Shown: positions 1 through 8,612 of the stretch, one piece after another
Layout of the letters: each line of letters starts with the position of its first letter
Position numbering within the stretch: the first letter of the stretch is position 1
Source of the DNA: CAIYRG01 sp964446945
GTDB taxonomy: Bacteria > Pseudomonadota > Alphaproteobacteria > Micropepsales > Micropepsaceae
Length of the DNA stretch: 64,000 bases
Assembly (NCBI GenBank): GCA_964446945.1
Contig: CAYUQO010000020.1
Coordinates: forward strand, 15,217-79,216
Reading direction: 5' to 3'
Notes under the pieces: model-generated
Told to the model about the DNA's origin: nothing
What the model saw: the letters and a program-made list of their open reading frames with translations, nothing else
Databases searched by the model: none
Position numbers and translations under genes: made by a program

Positions 1-1
1 G

Positions 2-340
2 CCGGCCTCCGAGCGGGTCTATGGCGCGGTCGGACTGCCCGTGAATCTGACGGGGATTGCCATTCGCAATGTGAATCTGCGGCAACAGGTCGAAGAGGGA
101 ATGCCCGTCCTCTTCGTCTCCGGAACCGTAGTCAATGTCAGCAACCGTGATCAGCCGGTGCCGCAGCTTCGCGCCATCCTCTTCGACGATAGCAGGCGCG
201 AGTTGTACCGCTGGACTTTCGATGCCGGAATTCCATCCCTGTCGCCCGGTACATCGAAGGATTTCCGTGTCCCACTGCAAAACCCGCCGCCCGATGCGCG
301 CGCCGTCAATGTCAGTTTCGCCGAAGAGGACGCACAGTAA
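2..340 (+). CDS. DUF3426 / MJ0042-type zinc-ribbon protein, C-terminal part (5' end outside window)
   Basis: The reading frame is open to the left edge, so this is the tail of a longer gene; the GTG at 41 is probably internal. The visible residues (ASERVYGAVGLPVNLTGIAI, then a region with VLFVSGTVVNVSNRDQPVPQ) match the C-terminal DUF3426 domain found in alphaproteobacterial proteins with an N-terminal MJ0042 zinc finger. That domain is an extracytoplasmic beta-sandwich of unknown function. The stop is 3 bp before the hpt start, a pairing that is common in this class, so the two are probably co-transcribed. The zinc ribbon and membrane segment cannot be checked because they lie outside the window. 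Confidence 0.75.
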   Translation, partial: PASERVYGAVGLPVNLTGIAIRNVNLRQQVEEGMPVLFVSGTVVNVSNRDQPVPQLRAILFDDSRRELYRWTFDAGIPSLSPGTSKDFRVPLQNPPPDARAVNVSFAEEDAQ

Positions 341-343
341 CGG

Positions 344-868
344 ATGCAAGAGCACGGAACGGAACGCACGCTCTTCAGCCAGGATCAGATCGCACAACGC
401 ATCGAAATTGTGGCCCGTGAGATAGCGGCACGATCCGTATCTCCACAGGTCGCCGTGCCGGTGCTGGCCGGCGCTTTCGTGTTTGCCGCCGACCTCATGC
501 GCGCGCTCGCGCGCCTCGGTCTCCAACTCGAAACCGAATTCATCTGGCTGCGGTCCTATGGGCGTTCACAGAACCCGGGCGACTTGCAGATATTGCACGC
601 GCCGGGAGAATCGGTCCGTGGACGCGCCGTGCTTCTGATCGACGGTGTGCTTGATCGCGGCGCCACCTTGGCGGCAGCGAAAAAGCTGCTCGATGCGGCG
701 GGCGCGGCCTCGGTCATTTCGGGTGTTGCGGTGGTGAAAGCCGCACCTGCTCCACTGTTCAAAGCGGACCATGCGCTGTTTCACGCCGGGACCGAATTTC
801 TCTACGGCTATGGCATGGATTGGGCAGGACGCGGACGCGGTCTTCCGGATATCCGCGTCCGCAGCTGA
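344..868 (+). CDS. hpt: Hypoxanthine phosphoribosyltransferase-like protein
   Basis: Purine salvage enzyme that transfers phosphoribose from PRPP to hypoxanthine or guanine in the cytoplasm. The 174-residue length and fold pattern fit: an N-terminal helix with QDQIAQRIEIVAREIA, then FVFAADLMRALARLG, and a PRPP loop VLLIDGVLDRGATL near residues 98-111. The PRPP loop is unusual: the usual acidic pair (ED or DD) is D-G, and the following D-T/S-G is D-R-G. Activity or specificity may therefore be altered. ATG at 344 follows the DUF3426 stop by 3 bp. It could be a divergent phosphoribosyltransferase rather than a true Hpt. Confidence 0.8.
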   Translation: MQEHGTERTLFSQDQIAQRIEIVAREIAARSVSPQVAVPVLAGAFVFAADLMRALARLGLQLETEFIWLRSYGRSQNPGDLQILHAPGESVRGRAVLLIDGVLDRGATLAAAKKLLDAAGAASVISGVAVVKAAPAPLFKADHALFHAGTEFLYGYGMDWAGRGRGLPDIRVRS

Positions 869-876
869 TCGGCGGA

Positions 877-3594
877 TCAGTTAAACGACTTCAGCAGGCG
901 ATCAATATAGTCGAGCTCTTCCTGCCCACGCGTGGCTTCGCCGGCGCGGCGCTGCAGCTCTTCCAGAATCTCCCGGGCGCGTGCGAGCTCGGACTGGTCG
1001 GGCAGCTTGACGGAGCCACCGGCCATGGATCCGGCCTGATCGAGCGGCCGCCCCAGCGGATCGGTGCGCTGGCCGTTCTGGTCGTTGCCCGCTCCCTGCT
1101 GCTGGGCATTGGCGGCCATCAGGTTCTTTGCCAGCTGCTGGGCGCTGCTGCGCAACTTGTCGAGCGCGTTCTGCTGTGCCTGCTCGGCGGTGCCAAGCTG
1201 GCTGCCGTTGAGATTGTCGCGTGATGTTCCCATTTCGCGGCCGGCCTGATCCAGACCGTCAGGCGTCTGCACGCCATTTTTGCTCAAGCCCTGAATGACC
1301 TTGTCGAGCTTGTCACGCAGTCCCTGCTGATCCTGGGCGAGCCCCTGTGCAACTTTTGGATCCACGGGTTGGCCGCCCTGTCCCGGATAGGGCTGTCCCT
1401 GCCGGCCGAACTGCTGACCGAACTGGCCATATTGCTGGCCAAACTGGCCGAACGGGTATTGCCCAAAACGCCCGCCATAGCCGCCACCCTGCCCCGGCTG
1501 GCCGCCCTGCTGTCCCTGGCCCATCTGGCCCTGGCCCTGTTGGCCCTGGCCTTGTTGGCCTTGCTGACCCTGCCCCTGCTGACCACGCTGGGCGCGGAAG
1601 GTTTGATCCAGCAATTGGCGCTGGCCGCCCATGATATCGCCGAGACCCTGCAGCGCGTCATTCATCGCATTCTGCTGCGGCGTCCCCTGTTGCGCCTGGC
1701 CGTTCTGTCCCTGCTGGCCCTGCTGGCCGCCACGCTGATTGCCGGCGACCATGCGCATGTTTTCCATCATCTGCATCAGCGCCGCGAGCATCTGCCGGGC
1801 CTGGTCGCGATTGCCGGTGCGGGCGAGATCCTCGATCGCCTTCAACAGATCCTGCAAATCCTTCTGCGACATCATGCGCGCATTCGGCGGCATTTGTCCC
1901 ATTTGCTGGCCGCCCTTCTGGGCATTGCGCGCGAGCTGCTGCATGTAGCGGTTCATCGCCTGGCGCAGCTTGTCCATCAGTGCACGGATTTCCTCGTCCG
2001 GCGCACCGCGTTCCAGCGCATCCATCAACTGATCCTGCAGCTTGCGCAATTCTTCCGCGGCATTGGCGAGATCGCCTTCCTCGATCGCCAGCGCCATGTC
2101 CCACATCATGTTCTGCGAACCCTGAAAGCCGGGATCGTTCTTCGGGTTCTCCAGGCGGTGTTCCAGCGCCCGCATCGCGAGATAGTTGCCGTAATCGTTC
2201 TTGTAGAACTGATCCGGACCGAGACTCAGCGCATCGATTGCGGTTTGCACGCGCGGCCGCGCGTTTTCCTGGCCGACGGCCAGATTCTTGCGCTGTTCGA
2301 TCAGCGATTGCGCCAGAGGCTCGGTGAATACGCGCTGCGGCAGCTTGATGGTCAGGACCGTGCTGCGCCCAGTCTGTCCGGCCGCGTCGGTCGCTTCCAG
2401 CGAAATATGGACATTCATGCCGGCGAAGGCATGCGCAGTTAGATCGCGATAAACCACATCGCTGATCGACTTGCCTGCGCCGGGCACGGGCAAATCAACC
2501 GTCAGCGGAGTTGCGCTCTTCAGCTCCGCGCCCTTGTCATCCAACGGCCGGATGATCACGCCGGCCTTGACGACGCCATAGTCGTCCGTCGCCTTGTAGG
2601 ACAGTTTCAACGAGGCATTCTGCTGTGCCGCCGGGGCTTCCGCGAAAGCGATCGTCGGCGGCTGATCCGGAATGGTGACGAAGCGGTAGTCGCCATAGCT
2701 GTGCGATCCGAGCCGCACCGAGACATGCGAATTGCTGGCGATAGTCACCTTGGACTCGTAGCCGGCATCGCCTTTGACGAATTTCGGTTGGCCACCCTTC
2801 GGCACCGGGCGGACATCGATCGAAGGCCGACTGTCGGTGCCGCGCAGCCGCATCACCAGCGTGCTGTTGATCGGCGCCTGAATGTCGCCTCCGGCCGTCA
2901 TCACGGTGGTATCGGTGAGCGACCGCGGCGGAAGTCCGGTATAGGCGGGCGGCGACACCCAGGCCACGAAGACCGAATTGTCCTGGCCATTGCTGAAGGC
3001 CGGCAACAGACCGGACAGCAGCCGTTGCCCGGATTGCGGTCCGGCGATGACAAAACCGACAATCAATCCCAGAAGCACCGCAAACCGTGCACCATAGGGA
3101 TCGCGCTTCCACATGCCGGGAGCAGGCAGGCTCAGCTTGAGGCTCTTGGCCGCCGCGAGCAGGCGGATGATATGCGCCCGCCACAGCCTTTCGGCCAGCG
3201 GATCACCCTTTCCGGCGGCGACCTTATCGGTGCCTTCGGTGATTGGGCGGTTGGGCAGTTCGCTGTCCCGCTCGACCCGGCGCGCGCCGTCTTCCCAGCG
3301 TGGCGCGCGGAAACGCGCGAAGGAGCGCCAGAACATGTAGAGAGTCGCGCCGATCAGCGCGAGCAGGATGATCGCGTGAACCGAGCCGGGAATGACGCCG
3401 AACAGGCCGACCAGGGCGAGGACCATCCCGAGACCGACAATGCCCATGCCGGGCCACATCGCGGGCCAGATCCGCTCCCAGAGCAGGACCAGCCTCGCGA
3501 CGGCAATGAAACGCTCGGCGCGTTGGCGCCGTGCTTCGCGGTTCTCTTGCGTGTGTTCAGTGCTCAAGCCAGCCCGGAACCTTATCCAGCGCAA
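877..3594 (-). CDS. TIGR02302 / DUF4175 family membrane protein with Gln/Gly-rich C-terminus
   Basis: Large (905 aa) inner-membrane protein family of alphaproteobacteria with unknown function. Hydrophobic segments lie near residues 50-68, 75-90 and 170-187 (FAVLLGLIVGFVIAG), followed by a long periplasmic region. Roughly residues 560-780 are rich in Met/Gln and then become a Q-G-Q repeat tract (QQGQGQQGQGQMGQGQQGGQ), a low-complexity, probably disordered region that is interrupted by FGQYPFGQFGQQYGQFGQQF. The listed start is TTG at 3594 inside lysA; a second TTG at 3564, which overlaps the lysA stop, is equally plausible, and there is no ATG nearby. It is in the lysA operon. The tract also produces long antisense open frames that should be ignored. 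Confidence 0.85.
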   Translation of the reverse strand: MRWIRFRAGLSTEHTQENREARRQRAERFIAVARLVLLWERIWPAMWPGMGIVGLGMVLALVGLFGVIPGSVHAIILLALIGATLYMFWRSFARFRAPRWEDGARRVERDSELPNRPITEGTDKVAAGKGDPLAERLWRAHIIRLLAAAKSLKLSLPAPGMWKRDPYGARFAVLLGLIVGFVIAGPQSGQRLLSGLLPAFSNGQDNSVFVAWVSPPAYTGLPPRSLTDTTVMTAGGDIQAPINSTLVMRLRGTDSRPSIDVRPVPKGGQPKFVKGDAGYESKVTIASNSHVSVRLGSHSYGDYRFVTIPDQPPTIAFAEAPAAQQNASLKLSYKATDDYGVVKAGVIIRPLDDKGAELKSATPLTVDLPVPGAGKSISDVVYRDLTAHAFAGMNVHISLEATDAAGQTGRSTVLTIKLPQRVFTEPLAQSLIEQRKNLAVGQENARPRVQTAIDALSLGPDQFYKNDYGNYLAMRALEHRLENPKNDPGFQGSQNMMWDMALAIEEGDLANAAEELRKLQDQLMDALERGAPDEEIRALMDKLRQAMNRYMQQLARNAQKGGQQMGQMPPNARMMSQKDLQDLLKAIEDLARTGNRDQARQMLAALMQMMENMRMVAGNQRGGQQGQQGQNGQAQQGTPQQNAMNDALQGLGDIMGGQRQLLDQTFRAQRGQQGQGQQGQQGQGQQGQGQMGQGQQGGQPGQGGGYGGRFGQYPFGQFGQQYGQFGQQFGRQGQPYPGQGGQPVDPKVAQGLAQDQQGLRDKLDKVIQGLSKNGVQTPDGLDQAGREMGTSRDNLNGSQLGTAEQAQQNALDKLRSSAQQLAKNLMAANAQQQGAGNDQNGQRTDPLGRPLDQAGSMAGGSVKLPDQSELARAREILEELQRRAGEATRGQEELDYIDRLLKSFN

Positions 3595-4831
3595 TCAGCG
3601 CTTCTAGAGTGAAACGCGGCCTCACTACGTCCCATTCCTGCCCGTTCACGAGAACCTCGGCAGCGGGCGGACGGGCATTATAGGCGGATGCCATCACTGC
3701 GCCATAGGCGCCCGCCGTCAGAATCGCCATCAGATCATCACCTTTGCTTTCCGGCAAGTCTCTATCGCGGGCAAAGCTGTCGGTCGTCTCGCAAACGGGG
3801 CCAACCACATCATAACGCAGTGTGGGCGTATTCGGCTGTGGCTGAGCCACAGGGATGATGTCGTGATGGGCGTCATAGAGCGCGGGGCGCATCAAATCAT
3901 TCATGCCCGCATCGAGGATCAGGAATTTTCGCGCTTCGCCCTCTTTCACATAAATCACACGCGTAATCAGGGCACCGGCATTGGCGGCAATCAACCGCCC
4001 GGGCTCGAAGATAAGTTCCACGTCGAGCCCGCTGGTCGCCTGCGCTATCATCTGGCCATAGGCGTCGGCATCGGGCGGATCGGAATCGTGCCGGTACGAG
4101 ACACCGAGACCGCCGCCCAGATCGGCCCGGACAATCCGGTGTCCGTCATGCCGCAGCTCGCTGATCAGCCCTGCAACGCGGGCAAAAGCCGCGCGGAAAG
4201 GCTGAAGGTCGGTGATCTGGCTGCCGATGTGCACATCGACCCCGACCACCTCGATGCCGGGCAATCGCCCCGCATGCCCATAGACGGCGCGCGCGCGGGT
4301 CCACGGCACACCGAATTTGGTTTCCGCCGTTCCGGTCGTGATCTTGGCATGGGTTTTGGCATCGACGTCTGGATTGACCCGGATAGTGACCGGCGCAGTG
4401 GCGCCCATCGCGGCGGCGACTTCGCTGAGTGCCTCCAACTCGGGCTCGCTTTCGACATTGAACTGGTGAATCCCGGCGTTCAGCGCCAGCCGCATCTCGT
4501 CGCGGGTCTTACCCACCCCCGAGAATACGATGCGATTCCCGGGAATCCCGGCGGCAATCGCTTTCTGTAATTCCCCGCCCGAAACCACATCTGCGCCCGC
4601 GCCCAAACGCCCCAGCGTCTTCAGCACTGCGAGATTGCCATTGGCCTTCACTGAAAAGGCAATCAGGGCGCTTTTCGGCAGCGCGTCGCTCAACGCGCGA
4701 TAATTGTGCGTCAGCGCCGCCGTCGAATAACAGTAAAACGGCGTTCCGACTTCTTTGGCGAGCAATGCAACCGGCACGTCCTCAACGTGCAGCTGCCCGC
4801 CTTTGTAGGCAAAGAAACGCTGTCTGCTCAA
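3557..4831 (-). CDS. lysA: Diaminopimelate decarboxylase
   Basis: PLP enzyme that decarboxylates meso-diaminopimelate to L-lysine, the last step of the pathway. It is full length at 424 aa. The PLP lysine is K62 in IAFSVKANGN; the TIM-barrel strand motif VDVHIGSQITD, the glycine loop LGGGLGVSY, the phosphate site FEPGRLI and the substrate loop GPVCETTD are all present. The only plausible start is TTG at 4831, four bases after the stop of the upstream lipoprotein gene; no ATG or GTG is in position. The 3' end overlaps the next gene. The order argH - lptM-like - lysA - TIGR02302 is a recurrent alphaproteobacterial cluster. Confidence 0.95.
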   Translation of the reverse strand: MSRQRFFAYKGGQLHVEDVPVALLAKEVGTPFYCYSTAALTHNYRALSDALPKSALIAFSVKANGNLAVLKTLGRLGAGADVVSGGELQKAIAAGIPGNRIVFSGVGKTRDEMRLALNAGIHQFNVESEPELEALSEVAAAMGATAPVTIRVNPDVDAKTHAKITTGTAETKFGVPWTRARAVYGHAGRLPGIEVVGVDVHIGSQITDLQPFRAAFARVAGLISELRHDGHRIVRADLGGGLGVSYRHDSDPPDADAYGQMIAQATSGLDVELIFEPGRLIAANAGALITRVIYVKEGEARKFLILDAGMNDLMRPALYDAHHDIIPVAQPQPNTPTLRYDVVGPVCETTDSFARDRDLPESKGDDLMAILTAGAYGAVMASAYNARPPAAEVLVNGQEWDVVRPRFTLEALIALDKVPGWLEH

Positions 4832-4835
4832 TCTA

Positions 4836-5018
4836 TTATGGACCCGTGGGATAGGGCGGGATGACCCGCGTCGGCTCGCCGAGGATCACCGGCGGCCGCG
4901 AGGGATCCTTCTGTTCCATTTGCAGCACCGGCCCGGGCGGCCTCTCAAGATTGGATTTCACGCCGCATGCCGACAATATCAGGCAGGCGAGGCTTGCCAG
5001 AATCAGCCCTGTCCTCAT
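4836..5018 (-). CDS. lptM: Small LptM-like lipoprotein
   Basis: 60-residue precursor with a lipoprotein signal: MRTGLILASLACLILSAC, lipobox LSAC with the lipidated Cys at residue 18. The mature part begins CGVKSNLERPPGP and is proline-rich. Short lipoproteins with C-G-x-K-x-x-L just after the lipid are LptM (YifL) family members; in E. coli LptM stabilises the LptD-LptE LPS translocon, so an outer-membrane assembly role is inferred. The start overlaps the argH stop by 4 bp (ATGA) and the stop is 4 bp from lysA, so the three genes are one operon. The gene symbol rests on pattern and context. Confidence 0.75.
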   Translation of the reverse strand: MRTGLILASLACLILSACGVKSNLERPPGPVLQMEQKDPSRPPVILGEPTRVIPPYPTGP

Positions 5019-6397
5019 TTCAGCCGGTCTTTCCAGAACGCGATCTGCTCCCGCACACGCTCGGGCGACGTGCCGCCATAGCTTTTGCGTGCCGCAACCG
5101 ATGCCTCGACGGAAAGCACCTTATAGAGGTCCGGGGTGACTTCGGCCGCGAGTTTTTTCAATTCGCTGAGAGGCAATTTATCCAGCGTCACACCAAGCTC
5201 TTCAGCCTTCGCGACCGCCTTGGCTGCAATCGCATGCGCTTCGCGGAATGGTGTGCCGGCATTGGCCACCAGCCAGTCCGCGAGATCGGTTGCGGTGGGA
5301 TAGCCTTTCTCCGCCGCCTGCTTCATCGCCGGCGCATTGACCGTCAATTCCAACACCATTCCGGCCATCGCCGCATAGGCAAGGTCGAGCGCGTCGGAAG
5401 CCGCGAATACCGGCTCCTTGTCTTCCTGCAGATCTTTGCAATAGGCGAGCGGCAAGCCCTTCATCACGGTCAGCAGCGTGGTGAATGCGCCGAGGATTCG
5501 CCCCGCTTTCGCGCGCACCAGTTCGGCGGCGTCCGGATTGCGCTTCTGCGGCATAATCGACGAGCCGGTCGAGAACGTATCCGGCAGGCGGATGAATCCG
5601 AATGCAGGTGACGCCCAAAGGAAAATCTCTTCAGCCAGACGCGACAGATTCGACGCAGCTATCGCGGATGCAGCGAGAAATTCCAACGCAAAATCGCGCG
5701 CCGAAACCGCGTCCATGGAATTTCGCATCGGGTGGTCAAAGCCGAGACGCTTCGCCGTGGCTTCACGGTCGATGGCATAAGTCGTGCCCGCCAGCGCTGC
5801 CGCGCCCAGCGGAGACTCGTTCAGCCGTTTCGCCGCATCGGCAAAGCGCCCGCGATCACGCGCGACCATTTCCACATAAGCGAGGCAGTGATGTGCGAAT
5901 GTCACCGGCTGCGCGGGCTGCATATGGGTGAAGCCCGGCATGATCGTCTCGACATGACGTTCGGCCTGGGCCACCAGCGCACGCTGGAAACCGAGCGCGC
6001 CCTCCTCGGCTCGGGCGCAGGCATCGCGCACCCAGAGGCGCAAATCTGTCGCGACCTGATCATTGCGCGACCTCGCGGTGTGCAGACGTCCGGCAGCGGC
6101 GCCGATCAGTTCGGCGAGCCGCGCCTCCACATTCATGTGAATGTCTTCAAATTCGCTGCGAAATGGAAATGTGCCGGATTCGACTTCCTTGCGAATGGTA
6201 GCGAGGCCGCTGGCGATTGAATCCGCGTCGGCTTTGTCGATAATCCCGGACGCGGCCAGCATGGCCGCGTGTGCTTCGGAACCGGCAATGTCTTCGCGCG
6301 CCAGCCGCTTGTCGAAATCGATCGAATTGTTGATCTCCGCCATGATGGCGGAGGGACCGCGACTGAACCGTCCGCCCCACATTTTATTTGCCGTCAT
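5015..6397 (-). CDS. argH: Argininosuccinate lyase
   Basis: Cleaves argininosuccinate to arginine and fumarate, the last step of arginine synthesis; homotetramer of the fumarase/aspartase superfamily. At 460 aa it has normal length. Seen: N-terminal KMWGGRF, the DIHMNVEARL and HTARSRNDQVATDLRLW regions, THMQPAQPVTFAH, and the superfamily signature with the mobile catalytic serine, GSSIMPQKRNPD, at about residue 280. ATG at 6397 gives the usual start MTANKMWGGRF. It is divergent from the TlpA-like gene with only 12 bp between the start codons, so each promoter must overlap the other gene. Confidence 0.97.
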   Translation of the reverse strand: MTANKMWGGRFSRGPSAIMAEINNSIDFDKRLAREDIAGSEAHAAMLAASGIIDKADADSIASGLATIRKEVESGTFPFRSEFEDIHMNVEARLAELIGAAAGRLHTARSRNDQVATDLRLWVRDACARAEEGALGFQRALVAQAERHVETIMPGFTHMQPAQPVTFAHHCLAYVEMVARDRGRFADAAKRLNESPLGAAALAGTTYAIDREATAKRLGFDHPMRNSMDAVSARDFALEFLAASAIAASNLSRLAEEIFLWASPAFGFIRLPDTFSTGSSIMPQKRNPDAAELVRAKAGRILGAFTTLLTVMKGLPLAYCKDLQEDKEPVFAASDALDLAYAAMAGMVLELTVNAPAMKQAAEKGYPTATDLADWLVANAGTPFREAHAIAAKAVAKAEELGVTLDKLPLSELKKLAAEVTPDLYKVLSVEASVAARKSYGGTSPERVREQIAFWKDRLK

Positions 6398-6409
6398 GGG
6401 ATTACCGGA

Positions 6410-6994
6410 ATGAAATCTCCTGTACGCGTTGTGGCGAGCGCCGCTGCCGGCGTAGTCGCCGTTGTTGCAGTCCTATACGGGATTGGTGTCTTTGATGTCC
6501 ACGCGGGAGCCCGGCCGCCCGCCGTGCTCAACCGTTTCCAATTGACAGCGTCGGCCCCAGCAGCGCCCGCAATCGGCTTTGTTGACGCGTCCGGAAAGAA
6601 ACTCACGCTCGCCGATTTCAAGGGCCGCTATGTGCTGGTCAATCTCTGGGCCACCTGGTGCGGCCCCTGCATCAATGAATTGCCCGAACTGGCGCGACTG
6701 CAGCAGGCTTTGCCCAAAGACCGTTTCGTCGTGACGCCGGTGGACGTGCTGGAAAGACTTGATGCCGGGACGTTGCGCGGTTTTCTCGAGATGCATTCGG
6801 CCGGCAGCCTGCCGGTCTATATCGACAGAGATCGCCAGACGCAGCAGGGCTTCGTCGCCAATGAATTGCCGCTGACGGTCTTGATCGGCCCCGATGGCCA
6901 TGAAGTCGCGCGTGCAGTCGGCGGGCAGCATTGGGCCGATCCCGCCTCAGTCGCCTGGATGAAGGCGATCTCCGCTCCCCCCGCAAAGAGCTGA
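6410..6994 (+). CDS. TlpA-family membrane-anchored thioredoxin
   Basis: Periplasmic disulphide-reductase-type protein of 194 aa. Residues 6-28 form an uncleaved or cleaved signal/anchor helix (AAAGVVAVVAVLYGIG); the thioredoxin domain carries the active site WATWCGPC with Cys84 and Cys87, preceded by FKGRYVLVNL and followed by the cis-Pro segment ELPLTVLIGPDG. The frame is open further upstream (to 6269), but that part is antisense to argH and lacks a signal peptide, so ATG at 6410 is chosen. TlpA proteins serve cytochrome c or oxidase maturation; the TlpA/argH divergent pair is common in alphaproteobacteria. Confidence 0.88.
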   Translation: MKSPVRVVASAAAGVVAVVAVLYGIGVFDVHAGARPPAVLNRFQLTASAPAAPAIGFVDASGKKLTLADFKGRYVLVNLWATWCGPCINELPELARLQQALPKDRFVVTPVDVLERLDAGTLRGFLEMHSAGSLPVYIDRDRQTQQGFVANELPLTVLIGPDGHEVARAVGGQHWADPASVAWMKAISAPPAKS

Positions 6995-7005
6995 ACCGCG
7001 GGACA

Positions 7006-7317
7006 TCATTGCGCGAAAGTCAACGCGTAGGCTTCGAGCGGCACTTCTCCCCCGCCTTTGAGAAATAACTTTCCACCATTGGTTTTGAATTCTGAAAGCA
7101 GATCGAAGGCGAGGCAGACCGCCAGACAAAGCGCCTGGACGGCGTCTTCTCCCCGTGCATCCGGCAGGTGATTGTACAGCCCTTGCAGCCGAACCGGGCA
7201 TTTCCACCCTTCGGGGCTGTCGTAGGGCTGACCGATCTCGACTGTAATTTCAAACTTGTGGCCATCGGGGCGTGCGCCAACAAACGTCGTTTTCGCAATC
7301 GCTGCGCTGCCCGCCAT
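7006..7317 (-). CDS. Small conserved protein of unknown function
   Basis: 103-residue soluble protein that I do not recognise with certainty; the pattern (FVGARPDGHKFEITVEIGQP, then WKCPVRLQGL, LFLKGGGEVPLEAY at the end) resembles DUF6968-type hypotheticals. The ATG at 7317 is chosen because it is preceded by a good ribosome site (ACGGAGCGAG) and the sequence upstream of it in the same frame is low-quality Arg/Ser-rich shadow. No signal peptide or membrane helix. It is convergent with the TlpA-like gene (11 bp between stops) and lies 43 bp downstream of the lipoprotein gene, possibly in the same transcript. Confidence 0.7.
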   Translation of the reverse strand: MAGSAAIAKTTFVGARPDGHKFEITVEIGQPYDSPEGWKCPVRLQGLYNHLPDARGEDAVQALCLAVCLAFDLLSEFKTNGGKLFLKGGGEVPLEAYALTFAQ

Positions 7318-7360
7318 GACTCGCTCCGTCAAACGTAAGGAATGTTGAGCCAGCCCCGGC

Positions 7361-8002
7361 CTAATGTGTACGGCTTTGCAATTCCTTCGGCTCGATATCG
7401 CTGGTGATGTTGTCGAACAGCAAAAGGATCGTCGTCTCGGTGTGATTCGATGACCCGAAGCTCGGTCCCGACGCGGAAACAAACGCACCGGTGCCCTGGC
7501 GATAGGCGACGATTGCGAGCTTCGCGACACCGGTTTGGCGGTCGCGTTTGAACAGCGCGAGTTCGGGTGTGGTGACCGGAGTGACGAAGTAGGGAGGGAT
7601 CGGAATCGAAATCGACGGAATGCCGACAAACAGCGAATTATGATCGACCGACTGGGCACCCGTACGTGCTTCAACAATCATGTCCGCAGTCTGACGATCC
7701 GGCGCCAGCAGCGCGCCGCTGCGCAGCAGTTTTTCGCGAATCGCCGCCATCGCATATTTCGGAAACAGCACCTTCTGGTCGCGCCCGACGCCGTCGAAAT
7801 AGCTGGTATCGACAAAGATCTTCGTGCCGGGCGGAATCCCGACATTCATATTTGCAACCGCGTTGTCGATCGCGGTGGTGATCAGCAGTTGCTCCGTGGC
7901 CGTCTCGGGCGGCTCCGTCATCGTAACTGTCGTGCAGCCGCCGGCCAAAGCCGCAGCACCCAACGTCAGCAATTTGAGAAATAAATGAACCCGCGCTCCC
8001 AT
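7361..8002 (-). CDS. Putative lipoprotein (DUF6655-like)
   Basis: 213-residue exported protein with signal peptide LFLKLLTLGAAALAGGCTT; the lipobox-like AGGC places the lipidated Cys at residue 23. The mature part has ATEQLLITTAIDNAVANMN, KIFVDTSYFDGVGRDQKVLF and a C-terminal ILLLFDNITSDIEPKEL. The pattern is that of a small envelope lipoprotein family (DUF6655) of alphaproteobacteria with no known role. It lies 53 bp downstream of rppH on the same strand. Function not assigned. Confidence 0.72.
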   Translation of the reverse strand: MGARVHLFLKLLTLGAAALAGGCTTVTMTEPPETATEQLLITTAIDNAVANMNVGIPPGTKIFVDTSYFDGVGRDQKVLFPKYAMAAIREKLLRSGALLAPDRQTADMIVEARTGAQSVDHNSLFVGIPSISIPIPPYFVTPVTTPELALFKRDRQTGVAKLAIVAYRQGTGAFVSASGPSFGSSNHTETTILLLFDNITSDIEPKELQSRTH

Positions 8003-8055
8003 TGGGGCCTAAACGCGCGAATCCCCGACGGGTTGCGCACCGGTAAGTTATGGTT

Positions 8056-8538
8056 CTACTTTGCCGTCAGGTCATCAAATGCCGCAAGGGCGGCGGCATA
8101 GACGGCGCGCTTGAAGGGCACGACAAACCGCAGCACGTCGGCGCTCTTTAACCATTTCCATTCGGAAAATTCCGCATGCGAAGTGGCCACATCGATCTCG
8201 CTGTCGCGCCCCTTAAACCGCAGCGCGAGCCACTTCAATCTCTGGCCGCGATATCTCCCCTCCCACGCCACGCCCAGCAGATGCGGCGGCAGGTCATACA
8301 GCAGCCAGCCGGGATGTTCGCGCAGCAGCTTGACATTCCGTGTACCAATCTCTTCCTCGAGTTCCCGCAGCGCCGCGGTTTTCGGGTCTTCGCCTTCATC
8401 AATTCCGCCCTGCGGCATCTGCCAGGCTTCCTGCGTCTGGTCGATGCGCTTGCCGACAAACACGAGTCCATCGCGATTGAGCAGCATCATCCCGACCGCC
8501 GGACGGTATGGCAGGTTTTCGGCTCTGGCTTTGCTCAT
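8056..8538 (-). CDS. rppH: RNA pyrophosphohydrolase (Nudix)
   Basis: Removes pyrophosphate from the 5' triphosphate end of mRNA and so triggers 5'-end-dependent decay; it can also hydrolyse dinucleoside polyphosphates. Seen: N-terminal LPYRPAVGMMLLNRDGLVFV, EAWQMPQGGIDEGED leading into the Nudix box with RELEEEIGT, and the RppH-typical WLALRFKG. A longer frame starts at 8562, but its first codons lie inside the transcription terminator at 8561-8591, so ATG at 8538 (MSKARAENLPYRP, 160 aa) is preferred. It lies downstream of the ctpA operon, after that terminator. Confidence 0.92.
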   Translation of the reverse strand: MSKARAENLPYRPAVGMMLLNRDGLVFVGKRIDQTQEAWQMPQGGIDEGEDPKTAALRELEEEIGTRNVKLLREHPGWLLYDLPPHLLGVAWEGRYRGQRLKWLALRFKGRDSEIDVATSHAEFSEWKWLKSADVLRFVVPFKRAVYAAALAAFDDLTAK

Positions 8539-8560
8539 TTTGAATCCTGGCAGCGGATGC

Positions 8561-8591
8561 AAAAAGGCCGGGCATTACACCCGGCCTTTTT
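8561..8591 (-). terminator. Rho-independent terminator of the gpmI-envC-ctpA operon
   Basis: Perfect inverted repeat AAAAAGGCCGGG / CCCGGCCTTTTT with a 7-nt loop. Read on the minus strand, a GC-rich 7-bp stem is followed by five U, 22 bp after the ctpA stop. The symmetry means it could also act in the other direction, but there is no plus-strand gene to end here. Confidence 0.88.
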
Positions 8592-8612
8592 GTGACTTGA
8601 TTCAACGACGTC

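Noticed and set aside
1369..2442. 357-codon plus-strand frame opposite the TIGR02302 gene
   Set aside because: It is the complement of the Gln/Gly-rich tract, giving a Leu/Ala repeat; the minus-strand protein has clear family structure and the plus-strand one none.
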